This document shows positions 47,528 through 55,514 of a DNA stretch of 64,000 bases, piece after piece. Source of the DNA: Nitrosomonas cryotolerans ATCC 49181. Lineage in GTDB: Bacteria; Pseudomonadota; Gammaproteobacteria; Burkholderiales; Nitrosomonadaceae. The first letter of the stretch is position 1. The number at the start of each line of letters is the position of its first letter. The position numbers and the translations under genes are program-made. Location of the stretch: positions 1,878,116 through 1,942,115 of the forward strand of contig NZ_FSRO01000001.1 in assembly GCF_900143275.1 (NCBI RefSeq). Direction: 5' to 3'. The notes beneath the pieces were generated by a model. It did not search any database, was not told where the DNA came from, and was given only the letters and a program-made list of their open reading frames with translations.

Positions 47528-49024
47528 ATGCATTCTTTATATATTTTGGTTGATAGCCAAGAAGATTGGACACCATATTACCCGACTGCTGATTTGATGA
47601 CGTTCGAAGTTTATTTGACATTACCTGAATCTAAAAAACCGGGGAAAGCGCAAGTCATTAACTTGTGCCGTGATTATAATTACTTAGGTACGGGTTATTA
47701 TTGCTCATTACTAGCCGAAGCCCGTGGACAGCGAGTGATTCCATCGATACGTAGCATTAATGACTTGGCCAATCACTATTATTATCGTTTGTATGATAAT
47801 AATCTTGATAAATCGCTCGATAAGCACCTGGTGAAATTCGGTCAATCCGACGCTGAAATTTTAGCTATCAAGATATTTTTCGGTAGAGTTTCTTATCCGT
47901 CATTGGAGAAATTAGCCCGACGTTTATTTGAACTTTATCCTTGCCCGATACTGGCTGTTAATTTTAAGCGTGGATCGCGTTGGGAAATCGTCAGTGTTAT
48001 ACCCGGCACACTAGCTGACCTGAACGAGGTGGAGCAAAATCAATTTGCGACGGCAATTGATGCTTATAGTCGTAAAATCTGGCGGAAGCCTAGATCACGC
48101 AAGCGTTTCCGTTTTGAAATGGCTATTTTATGTAATCCGAATGAAGCCTTGCCACCCAGTGATAACAAAGCAATTAAAAATTTTATCCGTATCGGGAATG
48201 ACTTGGGTTTGGATATTGACATCATTGATAAGCATGATTATGCCCGATTGCTAGAATATGATGCTTTGTTTATACGTGAAACAACTGCAATCAATCATCA
48301 CACTTATCGGTTTGCCAAGCGCGCTGAAAGCGAAGGTCTTGTGGTGTTAGACGATCCAGATTCGATATTGAAATGTACTAATAAGGTCTTTCTGGCTGAT
48401 TTGCTTAGTACGCATAATATCCCTACACCGAAAACACAGCTTATTTTACGTAATAAAATGCTGGATTTCCACGAACTAGAACAGACATTCGGTTATCCCG
48501 TCGTACTTAAAATTCCTAATGGTTCATTTTCAAGAGGTGTTGTCAAAGCACACAGCCGAGATGAGCTGGAAAAATACTGTACAGAACTATTTAAAGAGTC
48601 TGCTATTTTGTTGTTGCAAGAATACGTACGGACTGATTATGATTGGCGCATTGGTTTTTTAAATAATCGCCCGCTTTATGCTTGTAAGTACTATATGGTA
48701 AGAGGGCACTGGCAGATTTATAATCATAATAACGCGAAGCCAGAAGATCAAAGCGGTGACTTTGAAACTATTGCCATACATGAAGTGCCCAAAGATATTA
48801 TTAGGACTGCGACAAAAGCAGTCAAATTAATTGGAGAGGGCTTCTATGGTGTCGATCTTAAACAGGTTGCGGGGCGTAATGTCATCATTGAAATCAACGA
48901 TAATCCCAGTATTGATAGTGGTGTTGAAGATCTCTATCTTGGAGATGATTTGTACCGCATTATTATGGAAGAATTTATTCGTCGTCTGGAGCGTAAATAT
49001 AGTGCTTTTTCCTATAAGGAATAA
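47528..49024 (+). CDS. RimK-like ATP-grasp ligase with N-terminal RLAN domain
   Basis: Protein of 498 residues. Residues 1 to about 200 match the RimK-like N-terminal (RLAN) domain, with LYILVDSQEDW, NLCRDYNYLGTGYYCSLLAEARG and YPCPILAVNF. The C-terminal ATP-grasp domain (about 225-490) has FGYPVVLKIPNGSFSRGVVK (phosphate loop), LLLQEYVRTDYDWRIGFL and the metal-binding EINDNPSIDSGVED. ATP-grasp ligases of this class join a carboxylate to an amine, often amino acids to peptides or proteins. The substrate is unknown. It leads a tight operon: 2 bp to the DUF2817 gene and then the GNAT-C39 gene. Confidence 0.9.
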   Translation: MHSLYILVDSQEDWTPYYPTADLMTFEVYLTLPESKKPGKAQVINLCRDYNYLGTGYYCSLLAEARGQRVIPSIRSINDLANHYYYRLYDNNLDKSLDKHLVKFGQSDAEILAIKIFFGRVSYPSLEKLARRLFELYPCPILAVNFKRGSRWEIVSVIPGTLADLNEVEQNQFATAIDAYSRKIWRKPRSRKRFRFEMAILCNPNEALPPSDNKAIKNFIRIGNDLGLDIDIIDKHDYARLLEYDALFIRETTAINHHTYRFAKRAESEGLVVLDDPDSILKCTNKVFLADLLSTHNIPTPKTQLILRNKMLDFHELEQTFGYPVVLKIPNGSFSRGVVKAHSRDELEKYCTELFKESAILLLQEYVRTDYDWRIGFLNNRPLYACKYYMVRGHWQIYNHNNAKPEDQSGDFETIAIHEVPKDIIRTATKAVKLIGEGFYGVDLKQVAGRNVIIEINDNPSIDSGVEDLYLGDDLYRIIMEEFIRRLERKYSAFSYKE

Positions 49025-49026
49025 GT

Positions 49027-50124
49027 ATGCTGATGCAATATGATATCGATATTTTTCCCGATAGCTATAGTATCGCTCGCGAGAGATTTCTAATGCTGTG
49101 TGCCGGCTTACCTGGAAAATTAAGAGCTTTCCGACATCCCACAGAAAAGTATCACAATTATCCCTTAACAACAGATATTTTTTGGTTGGGACCTGAAGAA
49201 GCGACTAAGATTCTGATTGTGGTGAGTGCTACGCATGGTGTTGAAGGATTTTGTGGCTCAGCCGCACAGGCCAATTGGCTGCAACACGTGATGTTACCGA
49301 CCAATGATGTTGCCATATTATTTATTCATGCATTAAATCCATTTGGCTTTGCTCATCTACGCCGAGTGAATGAAAATAATATTGATCTTAATCGTAATTT
49401 TATTGATTTTACTGCGCATCTGCCTGATAACAATGGCTATCAAGAACTCGCTTCGGTATTATTACCTGAATACTGGAACGATGAGCTAAATCAAATAGCG
49501 CAGGAAAAGATACATGCCTATCAAGTACGATATGGCAGAAGTTTGACTGAGCAGGCAATCAGTGGTGGTCAATATCAATTCCCAGACGGATTGTTCTACG
49601 GCGGCTCTGAACCAGCCTGGTCACATCTCGTAATTAAAACGATCATTGCAGACTATAGGTTGACGCAACGAAATCAGGTAATCGTGGTTGATATTCATTC
49701 AGGCTTGGGACCTTACGGTTATGGGGAAATTATTTCTGATCACGCGCCTCGCTCCCCAGGAGCGCAATTGGCCAAACTATTATTCGGTGATAGTGTCACA
49801 GAACCGTTATGTGGCACGTCAACTTCTGTCCCCAAGTTCGGTTTGCTAGACTATGTCTGGCATGCTGCTTTTGGTGAGAATGGCTGTTTTGTTACACTGG
49901 AGTTTGGAACATACTCGGTTGATGAGATGTTCGCAATTTTGCGTGAAGAAAACTATTATTGGCAAGAATTTAATCGGGATAAAATAGATGCCGAACAAAT
50001 GGATGCAGTGAGTCTACGGTTACGAAATTATTTCTATCCTGATAAAACAGATTGGAAAGAAATGATTCTATTTCGTAGTGAGCAAGTACTGACACAGGCA
50101 TTAACAGGTTTGTGTGCTTATTGA
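49027..50124 (+). CDS. DUF2817 protein (M14 carboxypeptidase-like)
   Basis: Protein of 365 residues. Elements of a zinc carboxypeptidase (M14) active site are visible. ATHGVEGFCGS supplies a His/Glu pair, NENNIDLNRNF the substrate-binding Asn/Arg, and VVDIHSGLGPYG a third His. A late Glu sits in FVTLEFGTYS. There is no signal peptide, so it acts in the cytoplasm. Located 2 bp after the ATP-grasp gene, it may trim or hydrolyse the ligase product. Family function is unassigned; the peptidase role is inference. Confidence 0.85.
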   Translation: MLMQYDIDIFPDSYSIARERFLMLCAGLPGKLRAFRHPTEKYHNYPLTTDIFWLGPEEATKILIVVSATHGVEGFCGSAAQANWLQHVMLPTNDVAILFIHALNPFGFAHLRRVNENNIDLNRNFIDFTAHLPDNNGYQELASVLLPEYWNDELNQIAQEKIHAYQVRYGRSLTEQAISGGQYQFPDGLFYGGSEPAWSHLVIKTIIADYRLTQRNQVIVVDIHSGLGPYGYGEIISDHAPRSPGAQLAKLLFGDSVTEPLCGTSTSVPKFGLLDYVWHAAFGENGCFVTLEFGTYSVDEMFAILREENYYWQEFNRDKIDAEQMDAVSLRLRNYFYPDKTDWKEMILFRSEQVLTQALTGLCAY

Positions 50125-50142
50125 TCCTACCGGATTAAGGGA

Positions 50143-51303
50143 ATGAACCAGGACACGACCATTGAAACTAAAACTAGATCGCGACCTGTATTTAGAAGTG
50201 CAATAAAAAAAGATATTACCCAATTGCTTGTGATTGAAAATCGTTGTTTTGCACGCGATACACTGAGTGCTCGTAGTTTCCACTGGATGCTGGAGAAAGG
50301 CCATGCCGATATTATTCTGATAGAAGTAGATCATAATATTGTGGGCTACTCTTTGTTACTTTATCGACGTGGCACGTCACTCGCACGTTTGTATTCAATT
50401 GCAATCTTGCCTGAATGCCAAGGCTCCGGCCTGGGGACAGCTCTATTAAAACATGCCGAACAGGCAGCACAGAAACATGATTGTGTGTATCTAAGGCTTG
50501 AAGTGCGATCAGATAATACAACTGCGATTGCCTGCTACAAGCGATTGGGTTACAGGCAGTTTGATACAAAACAAGATTATTATGAGGATCACAGCGCGGC
50601 ATTATGCTTTGAAAAAAGAATTATTTATCCGCATCCAGTCTCCCGTTTGAAGGTGCCTTTTTATCGGCAGACAACGGAATTTAGTTGCGGTCCTGCATCA
50701 TTATTAATGGCGATGGCTGGCTTGAAACAAGAAATAAGTTTGTCTCAAGCACATGAATTACAACTCTGGCGCGAATCTACAACAATTTTTATGACCGCTG
50801 GTCATGGCGGTTGTGGTCCACATGGGCTGGCATTGGCCGCTTATCGGCGTGGTTTTGATGTGGATATGTATCTCAGTCATAAAGAAGCGTTATTTGTTGA
50901 CAGTGTACGGAATCCTGAAAAGCGCGACATCATTAGCTTGGTGCAGCGTGATTTTATGCGTCAATTAGAGCAGACACAGGTGAGAAAGCACTATCACAGT
51001 ATTACGATGCCAGAGTTAGTGGCACATCTGGATGAAGGACGCATTCCATTAATTCTAATCAGCACTTACCGCATTAACCGTAATAAGGCACCGCATTGGG
51101 TATTATTAACAGCGCATGATCCTCATTTTATTTATATGCATGATCCCGATGTCGATACGAAACAGTATGCCAATGATACGGATAATTTTTATGTGCCAAT
51201 ATCAAAACCGGAATTTGTCGCAATGGCTAAATTTGGGCGTACACAGCTGCGGGCAGCAGTTGTGATCTCACGCAGAGAATCATTTGATAATCAGAAGTTA
51301 TAA
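50143..51303 (+). CDS. GNAT acetyltransferase fused to a C39-like peptidase
   Basis: Protein of 386 residues with two domains. Residues about 18-160 are a GNAT acetyltransferase with the acyl-CoA loop ECQGSGLGTALLKHAEQAA. Residues about 165-375 are a papain-like C39-type peptidase: nucleophile Cys in FYRQTTEFSCGPASLLMAM with the oxyanion Gln upstream, His in APHWVLLTAHD, Asp in YMHDPDVD. There is no ABC transporter domain, unlike bacteriocin-exporting C39 proteins. It is third gene of the operon with the ATP-grasp ligase and DUF2817 protein. A combined role in N-acetylation and cleavage of an amide or peptide product is suggested by context. Confidence 0.88.
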   Translation: MNQDTTIETKTRSRPVFRSAIKKDITQLLVIENRCFARDTLSARSFHWMLEKGHADIILIEVDHNIVGYSLLLYRRGTSLARLYSIAILPECQGSGLGTALLKHAEQAAQKHDCVYLRLEVRSDNTTAIACYKRLGYRQFDTKQDYYEDHSAALCFEKRIIYPHPVSRLKVPFYRQTTEFSCGPASLLMAMAGLKQEISLSQAHELQLWRESTTIFMTAGHGGCGPHGLALAAYRRGFDVDMYLSHKEALFVDSVRNPEKRDIISLVQRDFMRQLEQTQVRKHYHSITMPELVAHLDEGRIPLILISTYRINRNKAPHWVLLTAHDPHFIYMHDPDVDTKQYANDTDNFYVPISKPEFVAMAKFGRTQLRAAVVISRRESFDNQKL

Positions 51304-51473
51304 ATCTCTTGTTTTCCAAATAGGCCATCGACATCTAAGACTTTCAGTGCGATTCTGGCACAGGCCTGATCGACGGTGGTCACGCTTACCCTAAAGCCGT
51401 CAGTGTTACCATTTTTAGTGACGGTTATAGCGGCTTTGGTTTGCCGTCTCGGGCGATTTGCACATAATAGCAT
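51304..51473 (-). pseudogene. Short coding-like remnant between the operon and the permease
   Basis: A minus-strand frame reading TKAAITVTKNGNTDGFRVSVTTVDQACARIALKVLDVDG looks like real protein sequence, but it is only about 57 codons, lacks a ribosome site and has no recognised domain. It may be the tail of a gene lost when the adjacent TnpB element inserted. Confidence 0.3.
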
Positions 51474-51496
51474 TACTGTGTTATGTGTATAACGTG

Positions 51497-51539
51497 ATGG
51501 GTATTAAACGCGCTTACAAGTTCGATTCTACCCAGCTAC
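51497..51539 (+). mobile_element. 5' fragment of a tnpB gene
   Basis: ATG at 51497 starts MGIKRAYKFDSTQ, matching the N-terminus MEIKRAYKFRFYPT of the intact TnpB at 39564 at both protein and DNA level. The similarity stops after about 43 bp at the 3' end of the SLC13 gene. It is a left-end scrap of another element copy. Confidence 0.65.
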
Positions 51540-53317
51540 AATGGCCAGACAATGAGAATCATTGGAATGGATACCAATGTTACGATTATTTCGAGCGGTA
51601 AGCCCATCCGCCAATAATCACCAAAAGCATAGCCACCTGGCCCCATAATCAGTGCATTATTTTTGTGACCGATTGGAGTAAGAAAAGCACAGCTTGAACC
51701 AACGGCGACCGCCATTAGAAAGGGATCTGGGCTGACATGGAGCTGTATGGCTATATTGATGCCAACCGGTGCCATGACGACGGCTGTGGCTGCGTTATTC
51801 ATGACATCCGATAATGTCATGGTCACAATAAATAAAGCGGATAGCACCACTATCGGTGACCAGCCATCGGCCAGCTGTAGAATGGCATTTGCAATCAGAG
51901 TGGTTGAGCCGGTAGTTTCTAATGCGCCGCCGACAGGAATCATTGCACCAACCAGTACAATCACGGGCCAATCGATTGATTCATAAAGATCCCGTGTGGG
52001 CACTATGCCTGACAATACCATTAGAAGTGCTGCCAATGATAAGGAAATTGTGAGGCTCATTATTCCTGCTGCGGCCAGTACTACGGCGCCGAACATAAAC
52101 CCTGTAGCCAGCCATGCATGGCGACGTTTACCGATTTGTAAGCCACGCCATGCCAGCGGTAGCAGCCCCAGGTGTGGAAGGCTGGTTGAAATCACCTCTT
52201 CATCGACTTGTAAAAGGAGTACATCTCCTGATCGAAATACGAGTTTATGCAAGCGTGTGCGGATAGTCTTGCCCTGACGTGAGATACCCAGCAGATTAAG
52301 ACCATAGTGAGATTTAAATCTCAGATTACCGATAACGCGACCAATCAAACGGCTATCGGCAGAGACAACTGCTTCGATAAGTAGCACTTCATCGGAGCTG
52401 AACAAAGCACGCGATTTTTCAGTACCTCCTTTGATCATAAGTCCAAGCTTCTCGACGAATTTATCTAATTCTTTGGGGCCTGTTTCCAGGATTAAGATAT
52501 CTTTCGCTTCGATTATGGTATGACGCGTGGGACGGAGGATACGTTTATTATTGCGGATGAGTCCGGCGATGCATAAGTCGTATTTATCAGCAATATCATC
52601 CAGATCGATGACTTTCTTTCCAATGGCAGCCGATGTTTTTGGTACGACTACCTCTGCTACATAAGCATCGATATTAAGTAATTCATCGATTGGCGATATC
52701 GATTGGCGCTCTTTCGGAATGAGTTTCCAGCCAAATATCGCAAGAAATAAAATGCCTGCCGTTGCAACTACCAGCCCTACGGGTGCGAAATCGAACATTT
52801 GGTAGGGTGTGCCAATGACCGTTTCGCGATAACTGGCAATAATAATATTCGGTGGGGTACCGATAAGCGTGACGAGGCCACCCAGAATCGAGCCAAATGA
52901 TAATGGCATCAATAAGAGTGATGGAGAGCGTTTTGCCTTTTTTGCTGCATCGATGGTAGCTGGCATGAGCAGCGCGAGTGCGCCTACATTATTCATGATT
53001 GCGGATAAAACAGCGGCAAAACCAGATAGACCGGAGATTTGCAATGCCAGGCTCTGGACCTTCGGTATCATGACATGAGCGAGGCGATCAATGGCCCCGG
53101 AAGCACTGAGGCCTCGACTGATGACCAGTACGGCTGCTACTGTAATGACGGCAGAATTAGAGAAACCCAGGAAGGCATCGGCCGGAGGAACCAATCCAAG
53201 TAGAACGGCAGCAATGAGTGCTGCAAAGGCAACCAGATCATAGCGCCAACGCCCCCAGATGAACAGGCCCATAACGCAAACCAATAGTAGAAATATTGTT
53301 ATTTGATCCACATTCAT
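51536..53317 (-). CDS. SLC13-family permease with central TrkA-C (RCK_C) domains
   Basis: Protein of 593 residues. N-terminal membrane half (about 1-205) and C-terminal membrane half (about 395-593) each carry DASS/SLC13-type signatures (SAIMNNVGALALLMP and SDVMNNAATAVVMAP, with the re-entrant IGTPPNIIIA). Between them lie two RCK_C regulatory domains (about 215-375). Members transport dicarboxylates, sulfate or related anions with sodium. Substrate cannot be fixed; the presence of cysI/cysJ later in the window makes sulfate a fair guess. It lies on the minus strand between two operons of amide-type enzymes. Confidence 0.88.
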   Translation of the reverse strand: MNVDQITIFLLLVCVMGLFIWGRWRYDLVAFAALIAAVLLGLVPPADAFLGFSNSAVITVAAVLVISRGLSASGAIDRLAHVMIPKVQSLALQISGLSGFAAVLSAIMNNVGALALLMPATIDAAKKAKRSPSLLLMPLSFGSILGGLVTLIGTPPNIIIASYRETVIGTPYQMFDFAPVGLVVATAGILFLAIFGWKLIPKERQSISPIDELLNIDAYVAEVVVPKTSAAIGKKVIDLDDIADKYDLCIAGLIRNNKRILRPTRHTIIEAKDILILETGPKELDKFVEKLGLMIKGGTEKSRALFSSDEVLLIEAVVSADSRLIGRVIGNLRFKSHYGLNLLGISRQGKTIRTRLHKLVFRSGDVLLLQVDEEVISTSLPHLGLLPLAWRGLQIGKRRHAWLATGFMFGAVVLAAAGIMSLTISLSLAALLMVLSGIVPTRDLYESIDWPVIVLVGAMIPVGGALETTGSTTLIANAILQLADGWSPIVVLSALFIVTMTLSDVMNNAATAVVMAPVGINIAIQLHVSPDPFLMAVAVGSSCAFLTPIGHKNNALIMGPGGYAFGDYWRMGLPLEIIVTLVSIPMILIVWPL

Positions 53318-53699
53318 GGATTAGCTCAGGTTATGTAGGTAATTAAGTTGCACGGTAGACGTACTCAAAGATGGTAACGAAAGGATTGATTTGGCTGGTC
53401 GTATGTATGTAGCTACAGCATCATGCCGCACAAAGATATCGATACGATATGTTTGTTGAATTCATAAAATATAAACAAAACGAGGTGAGTATATGCTTTA
53501 TTCTATATTACATTTAAGCTTACCCAATAGAAAAGAAGCAGGCTAATTAAAGAATCCGGTTGTTTAGAATAGTATTTTTAGACATATGGGAAAAGTGATT
53601 CCCAATATAGACTGAGTTTTATGTAGTGAGATGCTTGTATTGAATTATATGAAGCTGCATTATGCTAATTCTGTTATCAGCTGATGAGGAGTTTTTTCT
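53318..53699. other. Divergent intergenic region (SLC13 permease / GNAT-nitrilase)
   Basis: 382 bp between two divergent genes. No gene or repeat was found. It should hold both promoters. A GAGGAG site lies just before the plus-strand ATG at 53700. Confidence 0.5.
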
Positions 53700-55283
53700 A
53701 TGGATTCTGATCCCTCGAAATTGGCGGCTCAAAAGAAAACACGACGATTGACCATACGCAATGCCACGCTGAAAGATGTGCCCGCATTAAAAGTACTGAC
53801 TAATCGGGCCTATACAGGCACGGGATTATCTGGGTATTCAGAAGGCGCGTTGACCGGACAGATTAATCAGTTTTCCGAAGGCCAGTTCGTGGCCATTTAT
53901 GATGATAAATTAGTAGGCTATTGTGCTGCTTTCCTGATTGCAGGGCGTTTTGCGCTGAAAAGACATAGCTGGGTAGAAATTACAGGAAATGGTTATGCGT
54001 CGCGCCATGACCCTCATGGCGATTACCTATATGGTATGGAGGTATGTGTTGATCCTGATTATCGTGGTTATCGTATTGGACAGCGTTTCTATAATGCACG
54101 CAAGCAGTTATGTCAGAAGCTGGAATTAAAGGGGATTGTGTTTGCTGGAAGATTGCCCAGCTATGTTAAGAAAGTACGCCGCTTTCCTGATGTAGAGGAA
54201 TATGTTGAGCAAATTGTACAGAAAAAACAACGAGACTCCGTGCTGTCTTTTCAATTACACAATGGTTTTGATGTCCTGGGTGTAATCAGAAACTACTTGC
54301 CTGCAGATCGGGATTCATTAGGTAACGCGGTGCATCTCATCTGGCATAATCCTAAGGTGCCAGAGGAATCTAAAAAAAAGCAACATAAAAGCAGTGGAAT
54401 ACGATTACAAGAAACGGTACGTGTTGGCACCGTACAATATATGCTAAGGCGCGTGCATTCATTCGATGAATTTATAAAATTTGTGGAGTATTTTGTTGAT
54501 GTAGTAGCTGATTACAAAGGAGATTTTGTTGTATTCCCCGAATTATTTACACTGCAATTATTATCCATTGAAGATCAAGCGCTATCACCTGCCGAATCTA
54601 TTGAAGCATTGACTAAGTATACGCCTCGCTTTACTGAATCGATACGCGATATGGCATTACGTTATAACATTAACATTATTGGTGGTTCGCATCCAACACG
54701 TATGCCTTCTGGACATGTGGAAAATGTTTCCTATGTATTTTTGCGCGATGGCTCTGTTTATGAGCAGCCTAAAATTCATCCTACGCCGAATGAGGTGTAC
54801 TGGTGGAATATCGAGGGCGGCGAGGTGCTCAATGCGATTGAAACCGACTGTGGCCCGATTGGCGTACTTATTTGTTATGATTCAGAGTTTCCAGAGTTGG
54901 CACGCCATCTTGTTGATCAGGGAGTTGCCATTATTTTTGTGCCATTTTGTACTGATGAGCGCCAGAGCTACCTGCGCGTACGCTATTGCAGCCAGGCGAG
55001 GGCAGTGGAAAATCAGGTTTATGTGGTTATGTCGGGGAATGTAGGAAATTTACCAAACGTGTCTAATATGGATATTCAATATGCTCAGAGTTGCATCCTC
55101 ACTCCCTGTGACTTTCCGTTTGCGCGGGATGGCATTGCAGCGGATACAACACCTAATGTGGAGACAGTTGCGATTGCGGATTTACGTCTTGAGACATTGC
55201 ATATGGCGCGCAATGCCGGCACGGTGCAAAATCTGAAAGACCGACGTCATGATTTATATTCAGTTCACTGGCGTGGAAAGTAA
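53700..55283 (+). CDS. Bifunctional GNAT acetyltransferase / carbon-nitrogen hydrolase
   Basis: Protein of 527 residues. Residues about 15-215 are a GNAT domain (TIRNATLKDVPALKVLTNRAY; YGMEVCVDPDYRGYRIGQRFY as the acyl-CoA motif). Residues about 235-520 are a nitrilase-fold hydrolase with the catalytic triad Glu in DFVVFPELFTLQ, Lys in YEQPKIHPTPNE and Cys in IGVLICYDSEFPEL. Such enzymes cleave or form amides. The domain pair recurs in other bacteria but has no assigned reaction. Its neighbourhood (ATP-grasp ligase, DUF2817, GNAT-C39) hints at one pathway. Confidence 0.9.
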   Translation: MDSDPSKLAAQKKTRRLTIRNATLKDVPALKVLTNRAYTGTGLSGYSEGALTGQINQFSEGQFVAIYDDKLVGYCAAFLIAGRFALKRHSWVEITGNGYASRHDPHGDYLYGMEVCVDPDYRGYRIGQRFYNARKQLCQKLELKGIVFAGRLPSYVKKVRRFPDVEEYVEQIVQKKQRDSVLSFQLHNGFDVLGVIRNYLPADRDSLGNAVHLIWHNPKVPEESKKKQHKSSGIRLQETVRVGTVQYMLRRVHSFDEFIKFVEYFVDVVADYKGDFVVFPELFTLQLLSIEDQALSPAESIEALTKYTPRFTESIRDMALRYNINIIGGSHPTRMPSGHVENVSYVFLRDGSVYEQPKIHPTPNEVYWWNIEGGEVLNAIETDCGPIGVLICYDSEFPELARHLVDQGVAIIFVPFCTDERQSYLRVRYCSQARAVENQVYVVMSGNVGNLPNVSNMDIQYAQSCILTPCDFPFARDGIAADTTPNVETVAIADLRLETLHMARNAGTVQNLKDRRHDLYSVHWRGK

Positions 55284-55343
55284 AGCTAATAATGCTTTTG
55301 TAGACGAGCTGGCCTTTACCGTATGCAATGTATATTCCTGAAT

Positions 55344-55403
55344 GAGATTTTTGCAAAAGTCCTCGCTAGAAGTTTCCAACTATTGAGGTTTTGTAAAGGT
55401 CTC
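55344..55403 (-). mobile_element. Internally deleted MITE copy (60 bp)
   Basis: Both ends match the family (gagatttttgcaaaagtcc and gaggttttgtaaaggtctc), but about 29 bp of the interior is missing between two cta/tta-type junctions. A 4-bp duplication gaat flanks it. It lies 60 bp after the GNAT-nitrilase gene. Confidence 0.8.
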
Positions 55404-55514
55404 GAATTGTGGTTTGCGATCAATCGGACAGTAAAAAGGGGGGGGTGTTAACCAACTATCGACAACCTGCTGCTTTTTTCATTTCTACGTGTGTGCTTAT
55501 TCTCAGTGAATATC

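Noticed and set aside
55438..55446. Run of nine G downstream of the deleted MITE
   Set aside because: Isolated homopolymer; could be a sequencing uncertainty and has no associated structure.
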